Of a DNA stretch of 64,000 nt, positions 36,176 through 45,172 are shown piece by piece. Under the pieces are notes generated by a model. It did not search any database. It was given only the letters and a program-made list of their open reading frames with translations, and had not been told where the DNA came from. The DNA is taken from NCBI RefSeq assembly GCF_000499845.2, contig NC_045135.1:38501-102500 (forward strand). The letters are read 5' to 3'. Numbering within the stretch: the stretch's first letter is position 1; the number at the start of each line of letters is the position of its first letter. This DNA comes from Phaseolus vulgaris (Eukaryota; Streptophyta; Magnoliopsida; Fabales; Fabaceae). Position numbers and translations under genes: made by a program.

Positions 36176-36222
36176 GGATAGCAAGAGAGAGAGACATGCG
36201 AGTTCGACTCTCGTTCTATCCA
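36176..36222 (+). promoter_or_regulatory. tRNA-like t-element upstream of atp6
   Basis: It mimics the acceptor/T-arm half of a tRNA. GGATAG (36176-36181) pairs with CTATCC (36216-36221). GCGAG-TTCGACT-CTCGT (36198-36214) is a perfect T arm with the conserved TTCRA loop, directly next to the acceptor 3' strand. D and anticodon arms are missing (16 nt between). Such t-elements are known in plant mitochondria as RNase Z/RNase P recognition sites that create mRNA ends. Cutting just after it would give an atp6 transcript with a leader of about 435 nt. Confidence 0.65.
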
Positions 36223-36620
36223 TCCATGTTCAGCAGTCCTTGTCCATGTTGGAACTGTTGATGGCAGTACCGCTCAACTACGAGATGCTTGAAAGTAGTT
36301 GCTTTTACTGTCTTTATTGAGATTGGGTTAGTGTTCCGTGTACCGCACCGAGCCTTAATAGGTTGAGATTCTGTAAGTAACTACTCAGTGCTTCAATTGG
36401 TCAAAGTCAATGAAATGAAACGTTGATATCAATCACTTTTGATATAAGAAATCATTAGCAAAAATATGAATAAAAGAAAGATCGTAGAAAAGAAAGGTAG
36501 GTTTCTTACTTCTGAAAAGGTTATTGGACTCTTGTGCTAGAATTGCTTTTTTTGGAAAAATTAAAATGATCGTAGTGTAGTTACAGTCAACACAGTCGCT
36601 GTGACGTGCGAGAAAAACTC

Positions 36621-36647
36621 CTTTCTGTTGGTCAACAACCAACTACA
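36621..36647 (+). repeat. atp6 leader element, 27 nt, shared with 53777-53803
   Basis: Starts CTTTCTGTTGGTCAAC and matches 53777-53803 at 26 of 27 positions. It lies in the leader just 11 nt before the atp6 ATG. In plant mitochondria such shared leaders arise by recombination and can bring a new ORF under an existing gene's expression signals. Confidence 0.85.
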
Positions 36648-36657
36648 ATTCAATCGA

Positions 36658-38058
36658 ATGAATTATGAAAGACTCTGGACAGAAAGAGAGTCTGGAGGGA
36701 TTTCTTTTTGGATCAAAACGATGTTCAACAACCTTTGCCGCGTCTGTTTCTTGGAGGAAAATAGTTGGATCAAAACGATGTTCAACAACCTTCGCCGCGT
36801 CTTTTTATTTGATGAAAATAGTATAAACTCAAGTTCCAGTGAAAATTATTCTACTTATAGTACTAGGATAAAGAATACTACCGATCCTTCCACTACTATT
36901 ACTATTGACGATTCTAGTTTAAAATCGTCCGATACTTCGGCTCCTTCTAATTACGAGAGTCATGGTATTTATGAGGATCACCCCGGTCTAAACCCCAACA
37001 GTGAACGTGTGGTGGAACTACAAACTGAAATACATGATACTATTCGAGATTTGATGGCAAACTATGATGAGCATGAGATTCAGGCGGCGGCCGAATCTGT
37101 ACATGCGGAGAGCGCCGATATTTCGTTTCTCCAATACTCTTTAACAGATTTGAAGGAGAACGGAATAGCTAGTGAGAGCTTTCAGGAGGCCTTTCATTCT
37201 CTAGGTATAGCGCAGACGGCCCCTAGCACTAGCAATAGTCTTCTTCATTTGAGCGAGTTCCTCACGATTGCTCGTTGTGATGCTTCTGACTCCTTATCAA
37301 GCCCGCTTGATCAATTTGAGATAATCCCATTGATGGATATGAAGATAGGTGACTTGTATTTCTCATTCACAAATCCCTCATTGTTTATGCTGCTCACTCT
37401 CAGTTTGGTCTTACTGCTGTTTCATTTTGTTACTAAAAATGGAGGAGGAAAGTCAGTACCCAATGCTTGGCAATCCTTGGTAGAGCTTATTTATGATTTC
37501 GTGCCGAACCTGGTAAACGAACAAATAGCCGGAAATGTGAAACAAAAGTTTTTCCCTTGCATCTTGGTCACTTTTACTTTTTCGTTATTTTGTAATCCCC
37601 AGGGTATGATACCTTATAGCTTCACAGTGACAAGTCATTTTCTCATTACTTTGGGTCTCTCATTTTCGATTTTTATTGGCATTACTATAGTGGGATTTCA
37701 AATAAATGGGCTTCATTTTTTAAGCTTCTCATTACCCGCAGGGGTCCCACTGCCGTTAGCACCTTTTTTAGTACTCCTTGAGCTAATCCCTCATTGTTTT
37801 CGCGCATTAAGCTCAGGAATACGTTTATTTGCTAATATGATGGCCGGTCATAGTTCAGTAAAGATTTTAAGTGGGTCCGCTTGGACTATGCTATGTATGA
37901 ATGATCTTTTCTATTTCATAGGAGATCTTGGTCCTTTATTGATAGTTCTTGCATTAACCGGTCCGGAATTAGGTGTAGCTATATCACAAGCTCATGTTTC
38001 TACGATCTCAATCTGTATTTACTTGAATGATGCTATAAATCTCCATCAAACTGGATAG
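36658..38058 (+). CDS. atp6: atp6, ATP synthase subunit a, with 214-residue N-terminal extension
   Basis: Encodes 466 residues. The C-terminal 252 residues, from 'SPLDQFEIIPLMD', are the mature subunit a of the mitochondrial F1Fo ATP synthase, the static half of the proton channel. It has about five to six membrane helices, the conserved 'RLFANMMAGHS' helix with the essential Arg, and 'ISQAHVSTISICIYLND' near the end. The preceding ~214 residues are hydrophilic, Ser/Glu/Asp-rich and variable, as in other plant atp6 presequences that are removed after translation. The frame is open 19 codons upstream to a GTG, but ATG at 36658 follows a leader element shared with another locus, so I use the ATG. 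It ends in TAG. Internally the presequence carries a 57-nt tandem duplication. Confidence 0.96.
   Translation: MNYERLWTERESGGISFWIKTMFNNLCRVCFLEENSWIKTMFNNLRRVFLFDENSINSSSSENYSTYSTRIKNTTDPSTTITIDDSSLKSSDTSAPSNYESHGIYEDHPGLNPNSERVVELQTEIHDTIRDLMANYDEHEIQAAAESVHAESADISFLQYSLTDLKENGIASESFQEAFHSLGIAQTAPSTSNSLLHLSEFLTIARCDASDSLSSPLDQFEIIPLMDMKIGDLYFSFTNPSLFMLLTLSLVLLLFHFVTKNGGGKSVPNAWQSLVELIYDFVPNLVNEQIAGNVKQKFFPCILVTFTFSLFCNPQGMIPYSFTVTSHFLITLGLSFSIFIGITIVGFQINGLHFLSFSLPAGVPLPLAPFLVLLELIPHCFRALSSGIRLFANMMAGHSSVKILSGSAWTMLCMNDLFYFIGDLGPLLIVLALTGPELGVAISQAHVSTISICIYLNDAINLHQTG
36709..36822 (+). repeat. 57-nt in-frame tandem duplication in the atp6 presequence
   Basis: Units 36709-36765 and 36766-36822 each encode 19 residues of the pattern WIKTMFNNLxRVxxxxENS. 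They are identical for most of their length and differ mainly towards the 3' end. The duplication keeps the frame and lengthens the cleaved presequence only. Confidence 0.92.
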
Positions 38059-39469
38059 TGATTTATAATTGAACAAAAGCGAGGAGCGAACTGCGCCCCA
38101 AACTTATTTTGTCTCCGCCATCATGATATGGAATTATGGGCTGTTGGAGGAAGGTGTCCAATTCCGGAGCAATCGACTACAGCAACGATTCGCTCTTATT
38201 GGTCAAGTTTTAAGTCTCTATCGAGAGAGAGAGTAAAGGGTAAGATAAGGCAGGCAAGTGTAGGATTGTAAAAGCCGTTTCAAGACAGGTCTATCTCTGA
38301 AAATGGAGTGCACTGTCGCCGTTGAGCTTTGTGAGAAAGAAGAACCTCCGCCACATCCTGAGAACAATGGATCGACGAAGAAGGTGAAGATAAGAACTGA
38401 GGAAGAAGATCCCCCTCCCGTTGTTGAAATTTTTGAGGAAGAAGGCTTCAGTGAAGAGGAAAATACAGACTGAAGCAGAGAAGGCAACCATTAGGTTGGT
38501 CTGATGGTGAAGTACCCAGAGCAGAAGGTAAGGCTGGGAGGGAAAGACCACAAGAAGCTGGAGAAGGGACAGACCTCGTCAACGGAGTTTGATTATGAGC
38601 TTTCTTTCAGAAGGCTTGGCTCCGGAAGATGACCTGATGGAGGAAGACTTTCAGGTTGATGAGTAAAGCAGTCAGACCCAGGTGAAAGAAAATGAGCCAA
38701 AAACTGGCATTAGTGTCCGAGGGCGGAAACCGGTCTCTACAGACTAGAATATTCTAACATAGCATTGTTACAGTTTTGGTTACTTTCTTTAATTGAAGTG
38801 AAGTCCCAGAGTGAAAGTGAACTCAAATAAAAAGTGAATCCCGGAGAGGGGAAAGCAGGAACGGTTCAGTAGATTGTCATTCCGTTGAGGACTTACCCGA
38901 AACAGTCTAATCTTTTGATTGGGACTCATCTTTCATATTTTGTAAACTCCGCTCCAATCATAAATCAAAGACACAGATTCAACTGCCTTAGCCCATAGGA
39001 AAATCAATACAAGGAATTCAATCCCACTTCCTATAGATCCCAGGTTCTAGCTTCATACTATACTGGATAGCTAGAAAGATAAGAATACAAACTTCCGAAT
39101 TGAACTCATTATGGAGTTCTCTTTCTGGTCCCTCAATGTCCAGTCTTGACAATGGTCAGACCTTAACACACTTTTGCTATACAGCTTCACTCCTATTACA
39201 AGACAAGAAGTCACGAAGGCAAGGCAAGGGAGAGGGAATAAAAGAAGACCGGTAGAGGAATTCTACTCTCTGAGCTTCTTCTAAAATCTACGAATGCGTA
39301 AGAAGGAGGAAACTTTACATGACCGAGAGTCAATCCAAGGCAATCTTCCTCAAGCGGAAGTACTCTTAGAAAGGTTTAGGAACTTCAAGAGAGGAGTGAA
39401 GCTGCTTGACCGAACTCAAATGACTGGTGCAAAACAAAAGAAGTAAGCACCTCTATTCCTACCCATGGC
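38059..39469. other. atp6 3' flank and spacer
   Basis: No known gene. The 56-codon plus-strand frame 38303-38473 encodes a very acidic, Pro-rich peptide ('MECTVAVELCEKEEPPPHPE' onwards), reminiscent of the N-termini of plant LINE ORF1 proteins, but the evidence is weak. I list it only here. Confidence 0.45.
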
Positions 39470-40025
39470 TCTCTTGTTCTTCATGATGGGTCTCCACCGG
39501 CTAATGGCACTCAATTTCGTAGCACCATTGGATCTGTGTGCCAATCCTGTTTTCCATTCTCGCATGAAGCACATTGCCATTGATTAGAATTTTGTGCGTG
39601 ATTATCTAAATGCTTGCTTCAAGTGTCTCGTGTCTCAACCAAACCAAGGATCAACTCGCTGATGCTCTCACGAAATCATTATCCCAGCAACGGTTCTCAA
39701 TCTTACGGTCCAAGATTGGTGTCTCCAATGAGAGCACCATCTTGCGGGGGCGTATAAGTGATAAGGGTCCAAGGTTTTCATCACCAGCAAAATCCTCTAT
39801 CAAGAGATAGTTTTTCTCTCCACCTCCACAAATCTTGGCTATATAACCAACTAACAGAGAGAAAGACTCTCCTGTAACTTAGGACTCTAGAGATATGGTT
39901 GTAATCTTTTCTTTTTTGTTTGAAATTGCCTAACATGTTGTATCATATACTATATATACTGTTTATACACAGTTGAGATCAATGTACAATTTTCCTTGAA
40001 TCTCAACCATTCTGTTCTATTCTTA
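39470..40025 (+). mobile_element. Ty1/copia RNase H tail and LTR-like sequence
   Basis: Plus-strand translation gives the end of a copia polyprotein: 'NGTQFRSTIGSVCQ', 'HSRMKHIAID'-like words around 39560-39590, and, at 39625-39760, 'VSTKDQLADALTK'-like and 'RFSILRSKIGVSN', the standard C-terminus of plant copia RNase H. A likely polypurine tract (GCGGGGGCG) and TGATAAGG, a plausible LTR start, follow at about 39745-39765. After that comes AT-rich non-coding sequence to about 40025. The frame has shifts, and no upstream RT or integrase is present. It is a nuclear-derived 3' fragment. Confidence 0.75.
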
Positions 40026-40039
40026 TATACTCATATGAT

Positions 40040-40712
40040 CCTTGGTGCTTTAGTAGGCGCAGGAATTACATGATCTACAGATACATAATTTCCTTCATCT
40101 GACCATAGACTAGAGCCACTTTTGATTCTGCAATGTTTTTTTCATTACTCCAGATTCTTTCATTTCCTTGGAAAGATCATTTCCTTCACGAGTACGCTCC
40201 CCCACTCCGCCGAATAGTCCGATTTTTCCTCCACGGCGATAGGGGGCTCAAAGATCTACTACTTTTATTCCTGTTTCAAAAATATAAAATTTTGTATATA
40301 ACTGTATAAAGGCGGGCGCAGATCTATGAATGGGGGATGTTGTGCGAGTATCTACAGGGCCTAAATCATCAACAGGTTCGCCAAGCACGTTGAAAATTCG
40401 TCCTAGAGTAGCCCTGCCGACTGGAAGACTTAGAGGAGCTCCCGTGTCAACCACTTCCATTCCTCTCATTAGACCATCTGTAGCACTCATAGCTACAGCT
40501 CTAACTCGATGATTTCCTAATATAATAATTGCTGTACTTCACAAGTCACATTCATTTATTTACCGGTAGTCTCTACCTTTAACTACCAGAGCGTTGTAAA
40601 TATTAGGCATCTTGCCCGGTCTTAGGTGTAGCCTTTCCCCCCGGCCAATGATTTGAGCGATACGTGTCCCCGGTTCTTTTTTTGCAAGTTAAACTTGCAA
40701 AATGGCTAGTCA
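40040..40712 (-). pseudogene. atpB: Plastid atpB fragment (ATP synthase beta subunit), decayed
   Basis: Minus-strand translation from about 40700 gives '[16 protein letters not shown]', then '[19 protein letters not shown]', '[20 protein letters not shown]', '[15 protein letters not shown]', '[14 protein letters not shown]', '[10 protein letters not shown]', and finally '[13 protein letters not shown]'. This is the N-terminal half of plastid AtpB in order. A stop codon follows 'IKVVDL' at 40245-40247, and the segment with the Walker A loop is deleted between 'GLFGG' and 'VGERTREG'. There are further frameshifts near 40140, 40545 and 40690, and a second apparent deletion precedes 'YVSVD' near 40085. 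It cannot encode an active subunit. It is a plastid-to-mitochondrion transfer, directly next to a copia fragment. Confidence 0.9.
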
Positions 40713-41160
40713 AGCATAAGAGTAGGGATAAGCCCTGTAAGCCAATATGGATTTATTTATCCTATATAAGATGCTTTCCCATATATTTTTAGTGCTTTTA
40801 TATTATATATAGTAGCCGGCCTAGTGGCTATCCTCTTTCCTGCAGTCCTAAGCTAAGTCCCTGTCCTTATCTATGGGCTGGGGATATTAGAGTTTTGGAT
40901 TATGAAACAAGAGCATTCTAGACTTCTCTGTCTATAGCTCTCTCCTTTGTCTATTATATTAATGTCTAGGAGCAGGAATTTCATTGTGCTTTCAATAGGC
41001 TAGCTGTCTCTTGCTTTAGTTAGTTGAAGGCTTCTGTAGGCTGGGCTGGACCAAGGGATCGTTCTCCTTTTCTTGAGCGTAAAGGATGTCCCACTTCCAA
41101 CCTGTAACTGACTTCAATCTGTCTTAGTTGGTTGACGCATATATCTCTGAAATATGTTTA
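40713..41160. other. Short spacer
   Basis: AT-rich around 40740-40820, with no gene, tRNA or long repeat visible. Confidence 0.5.
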
Positions 41161-41202
41161 GGATTCAATCCAGCCGCAGGTTTCCCTACGGCTACCTTGT
41201 TG
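41161..41202 (-). rRNA. rrn18: rrn18 3'-terminal fragment
   Basis: The minus strand reads AACAAGGTAGCCGTAGGG followed by ACCTGCGGCTGGATTGAATCC, the very 3' end of the mitochondrial small-subunit rRNA, with the anti-Shine-Dalgarno-equivalent region, apparently with one substitution. Only about 42 nt are present. Neither side continues as rRNA, so it is a pseudogene-like remnant left by recombination, not a functional rRNA. Confidence 0.85.
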
Positions 41203-41346
41203 CGAAAGGAGGGTCAGCTGCGTGGATGTTCCCAATCCCAGCTGTGAATCCTTCGGTGTAATTCCTTAGCCCAGTGGGACTTTTTACCGTTGCGAAGTAA
41301 ATGCTGCTCTATATGGAGTAATTCCTCTAGGGTCATGGGCCTTTTC

Positions 41347-42072
41347 TTAGTTTTCCCCTTCCCACCGGGGAATAGTGAAGCTTTTATAAGGGGATTTAGT
41401 GGATCCCTTGGGGTAAAGCTCCCGCATCCTTTGTATGATTGAAGTTTTCATAATTGGAATTTTTGTTGCTGGCGCCTGCGGCATCGCCTCCGGAGCCCCC
41501 GGCTCTTGTTCAACCGTTGTGCCCTCCTCAGAGAAGAATGCGCTGAGCCACTCTTGATTAGAGTGAGTCAAAGATTGAGGCGAGTCGATGGGTGCAGGAC
41601 CGGGGATTGGTTCCCATGGACCAGCGGCTGGGGGTTGCGGCTGGTTAACCTCACCTTCCGGCTGTATCGGGGCCGAGGAAGGCTGGAGCGGATTAAGCCA
41701 CCGGTCAATCCAGGAGCCGCTCCAGGTGGATTACTGCGAATTGCTAGATGAGCTAGCTTCAGTCCCCGATGGGGAAACCGCCAGCCATGCCTCATCGGCA
41801 CAAAAGGCTACTTCTCCTAAGAGAAGAGCAAGGAGCACCGGGAATAGAATCCCTCTTCTTCTATTCTTCAATAGAAGTAGGATTCTATTCTTCCTTTTTT
41901 CTTTTGAAATGTCCTTTTGAAAGAGGATAAATCCCACATAGCCTAAAAGATGGAATATTGATTTTCTCCATATTCCATCCCAATCAATTTTGTTCCAAAT
42001 TTGCATGGAGGACCTGATCCCAATAAAAAGGCTTAAGCAAAAATAGAAAACGAAGGTACTATATATAATCAA
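41347..42072 (-). pseudogene. Unknown ORF broken by an in-frame TAA
   Basis: One minus-strand frame runs from 42072 (first ATG at 42004-42006) to TAA at 41347 but is cut by TAA at 41731-41733. The first part begins with a membrane-anchor-like segment, then 'MQIWNKIDWDGIWRKSIF', a basic stretch and the hydrophobic 'FPVLLALLLGEVAFCADEAW'. The second part after the stop is Pro/Glu-rich: 'STWSGSWIDRWLNPLQPSS', then 'NQEWLSAFFSEEGTTVEQ', ending 'YKSFTIPRWEGEN'. The second part keeps protein-like composition, which suggests recent breakage. Plant C-to-U editing cannot remove a TAA. I do not recognise the family. It overlaps the next ORF upstream by 14 nt. Confidence 0.5.
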
Positions 42073-42712
42073 TATTACGTCTCAAATCAAAAATTAAAAA
42101 AAAACCTAGAAACAAAAAAACAAAAAGACACCCCAGGGCGCTTCGTAGTTTGCCCACAGTTTTAATGAGAGCAAGTAAGCTTTTGATAAAAAAAGGATTT
42201 ATCATTAAGATGACAGCAGTGGGCGGATTCATAAGAAAAATGAAAGTGGCACAACTATAGAGTACAAACCTTGAAAGAAAGGTGGTTTCCTTCCTTTCTA
42301 AAGTTTGTAACCCGGGGTTTTTAGTTATCAAAAAAGAATAGATATTAAAAACTATTAGTTGGAATGTAAAAGTTTGAAGCCATAGGGAGACCAAAAAAGA
42401 ATGAAAATTGATAGAATTCAAAGTCATGGAAAGAAAGACTAATTTACTTATCAAAATCTTTAGTTTTACTTTATTCAAAATACAAGTGAGTGATTCATTC
42501 GTAAGGAGACTAACTAAATACAAAATAATTCCGATTAAACTTTGGATAGTCACGTAAAGCATGGTACATCGGAAAAATACCTCTATATCCGCTATTACTG
42601 CTCCTATTATAATATTTAGGAAAAGATAGGAAAAATATGTTATTAGAAGTTCTAAGCTCGTCTCGTGGACAAAAAAACAGAGATAAATGAGCAAGGAACT
42701 GGACGCTAACAT
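42059..42712 (-). CDS. Hypothetical 217-residue multi-spanning membrane protein
   Basis: ATG start at 42710-42712, 217 codons, visibly AT-rich. Hydrophobic segments lie roughly at residues 3-17, 21-42, 52-68, 84-98, 107-129, 147-160 and 190-210, so several membrane helices are likely. It ends with a basic 'LRRNIDYI'. There is no heme, redox or transporter motif I know, and it is not ccm, mttB, sdh or any standard plant mitochondrial gene. It is flanked on both sides by overlapping or near-overlapping ORFs on the same strand, which looks like an operon-like or plasmid-like set. Its expression is unproven. Confidence 0.5.
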   Translation of the reverse strand: MLASSSLLIYLCFFVHETSLELLITYFSYLFLNIIIGAVIADIEVFFRCTMLYVTIQSLIGIILYLVSLLTNESLTCILNKVKLKILISKLVFLSMTLNSINFHSFLVSLWLQTFTFQLIVFNIYSFLITKNPGLQTLERKETTFLSRFVLYSCATFIFLMNPPTAVILMINPFFIKSLLALIKTVGKLRSALGCLFVFLFLGFFLIFDLRRNIDYI

Positions 42713-42730
42713 AAAAATTGTTAGGTTAAA

Positions 42731-43060
42731 TTACGTTTCCCTCAAATCCAAATCACTTTGAAAATATAGAAAAACGAGAAAGAAAAGTAAGTAAAAGAAG
42801 AGTGATTTTTTATTGGTAGAACAGGACTCATTCTTTTGACAATCAACGTGGCATAATTGATGGAAAAAGAATTGAAATAGAGAAAGATCAGCAGCACTAC
42901 CAAATGAAAGGTCCATAACATAATTTATTCGCAAATCATTGGCAATGCAAAAAGGATTACAACAAAGCCAATCCTTAATGGAAAAACGCCGCGGTATTTG
43001 ACGAACATGAATTCCAATATCAAAAAAAATAAAAAAATGCCGGAAAGCGGCTTCAATCAT
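42731..43060 (-). CDS. Hypothetical 109-residue protein in the hydrophobic ORF tract
   Basis: The ATG at 43058-43060 opens a frame ending at 42731 (the frame itself is open to 43069). Sequence includes 'EAAFRHFFIFFDIGIHVRQI', a Cys/His-containing middle and a strongly hydrophobic C-terminal helix rich in Phe and Leu. It overlaps the end of the next ORF upstream by 8 nt from the ATG. Family not recognised. It may be part of one longer ancestral gene broken by frameshifts. Confidence 0.4.
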   Translation of the reverse strand: MIEAAFRHFFIFFDIGIHVRQIPRRFSIKDWLCCNPFCIANDLRINYVMDLSFGSAADLSLFQFFFHQLCHVDCQKNESCSTNKKSLFFYLLFFLVFLYFQSDLDLRET

Positions 43061-43313
43061 TATTAGCAAAAAAGCAAAAATGGATGGCCGAAGATTGACT
43101 TATCATTAGTAGTAATTTGACTTTGAAAATGCAATCGAGGTGACCATCTAGCATTAGAAAACCACAAAATAGAATCCCATAACAGAATAGGACACAAAGA
43201 ACATTCAGACAGAATGACTTTGTAGATTCTGTTTGAATGTTTCGAACACAACTTAAAAGTATACTTTTAAGTGGAGCAGAATCAACCATAAGATAGCGCT
43301 TCATAACCTTCAT
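43053..43313 (-). CDS. Hypothetical 86-residue protein, first of the tract
   Basis: Starts at ATG 43311-43313 ('MKVMKRYLMVDSAP') and has one clear hydrophobic helix ('CVLFCYGILFCGFLML') and a second, weaker one. It is Cys-rich. It is the most upstream member of the minus-strand set and lies 140 nt from the divergent ORF that starts at 43454, so the gap may be a shared control region. Family not recognised. Confidence 0.4.
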   Translation of the reverse strand: MKVMKRYLMVDSAPLKSILLSCVRNIQTESTKSFCLNVLCVLFCYGILFCGFLMLDGHLDCIFKVKLLLMISQSSAIHFCFFANND

Positions 43314-43453
43314 AACGCAGCATTTTTCCTCCTCTTCCTGTTCTATTGATCAAAATAAATCCAGCACTGCTGTAAGATAGCGCCGGTTTACCAACCAAGT
43401 CTCTCTTTCATTTTTTTGAAGGGGAGCAGAGAGAAGATAAAAGAAGGAACCAA

Positions 43454-43762
43454 ATGAACCCAGATGTACTAAAAAATGCGAAAGAGGGATTGAAAAAAGT
43501 GGAAAAAATCGAAACTCCTCAACTCACACGCACACCTGCCCAAAGATATAAGGATTTGGAGGCTAGGCTTGATGAAATGAATAGGAGTGGTGAGGGTTCT
43601 GGTAGTGATCCGCAGAAGTATGAAGCACCAGTTCCTTCGAGCGAGGGCCAAAAGCCACCAGTAGGGGAAGGCCCTAAACCCTCCATCGAGTCAAGTAATT
43701 CGCTATCGGAAATATTGCCGCCGCGTATCTCATGCTTCTTGTTTCTCCGAATCGGTTCCTAG
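43454..43762 (+). CDS. Hypothetical 102-residue hydrophilic protein
   Basis: ATG at 43454. The N-terminal half is charged and helical ('NAKEGLKKVEKIETPQLTRT', then 'RYKDLEARLDEMNRSGEGSG'). The middle is Pro/Gly/Ser-rich and low in complexity, and the last ~15 residues look out of frame with the rest ('FLFLRIGS'). A purine-rich stretch precedes the ATG. It diverges from the hydrophobic ORF tract. I do not recognise it. Composition suggests a real coding history. Confidence 0.4.
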   Translation: MNPDVLKNAKEGLKKVEKIETPQLTRTPAQRYKDLEARLDEMNRSGEGSGSDPQKYEAPVPSSEGQKPPVGEGPKPSIESSNSLSEILPPRISCFLFLRIGS

Positions 43763-44593
43763 TGTAAGTCAATAAACGCCATCAAGAGAGGGAAGAGCCT
43801 TGACTTTCGGTTAGGCCGGTCTCATCATTCATGCAATTCCCCCGTCCATCGATCACGCGAGCATCCAGTCAGCACGCACATAGCGAACGAAAAAAGCGTT
43901 CATCCTGGATTATATTCCTCAATCAAAATGTCTATAAATTGATACCTATTCATTCGGTCAAAGTCTCCACGGCGTTTTCACGCCCCTCTACTGAGAGGTG
44001 CACCATGTTGATAGGAATCGGCAAAGACCTTCTTGTACACGTCCTCGAGGGCAGCATTCATGGCAATCAGAACGTCTTTCTCCCGACCCGAGGGCATGGT
44101 ATGGCTTTGTTCTTGGTGTTGTTTAATAGAATAGATGTCGAGTGCCGCTTTTCCCCGTCCGAGAATCTCCATCTGCTCTAACTGGGCGAGCTAGAATCCT
44201 TATGTCAGGTTGGTTGTTCAAAAAAAAGACATTTCTTTTCTCTTTACCCTTTGCATCTTCATCTTTTCGAAAGCCTAGACCCATTCTTCTGGATCTTTAT
44301 TAGTCCTAGGTGCAAAGCCTCTTCAATCAATAAAGACCTCTTTCTCCTCCATTTATCATTTGGTTGATTGAAAGAGGATAAGCGCTATCCATTGAGTAAA
44401 GGGAGGGTTTCCTACACTACAGTGATTCGGGCGGTTGGTGGCCCCTTCGAGAGTTTAGGGTCCTTGCCGCTGCATGAGTGGTAGCTCACGCTCAAAACTC
44501 CTCCGACACGAGTCCTAGTCGTTGCGCTGCGGTCCGTTTCCCGGCTTCGGCGCGATTTGACTTATTTGATTATTGGTTTAATCCCCGACCCTA
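43763..44593. other. Spacer
   Basis: No gene recognised. Frame 43831-44181 (+) has an antisense counterpart and no family signature. Confidence 0.5.
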
Positions 44594-44962
44594 ATGAATC
44601 GAGTATGTATGAAGGGGTCAGTCAAGCGGTTCGGGTTCTCGGTCGGTTCCCGTTCGCCTGCCCCCCCTCATAGTCCATTAGTGGGTAGGGTGGTCAACTT
44701 AGAGGGCGCCCGCCTCCTCTTCAGACGTGTCTTCGACAACCTGGCGGTTGTTTGGTCTCCGCTTTTTGAGGCGGGAGTGCTTGGTCGCTGGGGTTTCCTT
44801 TTCCTCAACCAATTCGGTTGTGTCAGCCCTGAGATTGGTTGGTCTAACATTTATGAGCTGGCTGGACAAAGATGGATGGAAGGTAAGATAGATTGGAGTT
44901 CAAGTGGCACAGGACCTTCGACCATGGGGCGTATTCTACCCTTACCGAATTCATTCTATTGA
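44594..44962 (+). CDS. Hypothetical 122-residue ORF near trnC
   Basis: ATG-started frame: basic N-terminus ('MNRVCMKGSVKRFGFSVGSR'), an amphipathic middle ('RVFDNLAVVWSPLFEAG') and 'GRWGFLFLNQFGCVSPEIGW'. No known domain. It is on the opposite strand from trnC and 140 nt away from it. It could be a chance frame in GC-rich sequence. Confidence 0.25.
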   Translation: MNRVCMKGSVKRFGFSVGSRSPAPPHSPLVGRVVNLEGARLLFRRVFDNLAVVWSPLFEAGVLGRWGFLFLNQFGCVSPEIGWSNIYELAGQRWMEGKIDWSSSGTGPSTMGRILPLPNSFY

Positions 44963-45101
44963 AGCGTAACGTAAAACTTCTCATGTTGCATTTCTTTGGT
45001 TTGGAAGTTCCAGAATGTTGTCTGTGGATTTCTAACAAAGGAAAGCCCCCCCTTTTATTTATGCCATTTCATTCAAGTTCCGTGCTGCTCGCCACTCCCC
45101 A

Positions 45102-45172
45102 AGGCCAAGGACGGGGTCGAACCGTCATTCCAGGATTTGCAGTCCGATACATTTCCATTATGTTACCCAGCC
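45102..45172 (-). tRNA. trnC-GCA: tRNA-Cys (GCA)
   Basis: A 71-nt cloverleaf on the minus strand. The acceptor GGCTGGG pairs with CTTGGCC through wobbles, the anticodon GCA is at 45138-45140 with stems CGGAC-TGCAAAT-CCTGG, and the T arm is ACGG-TTCGACC-CCGT. This is the unusual short-D-arm trnC of angiosperm mitochondria, distinct from the plastid gene. The 5' acceptor base G at position 5 makes a G-U pair instead of the usual A-U. Confidence 0.95.

Noticed and set aside
36601..36657. Extension of atp6 to a GTG start, adding 19 codons
   Set aside because: This stretch includes a leader element repeated at 53.8 kb in an unrelated context, and an in-frame ATG follows directly at 36658.
40248..40490. 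An intact ATP synthase beta gene
   Set aside because: It is a plastid-type atpB piece with a stop, frameshifts and a deleted nucleotide-binding loop.
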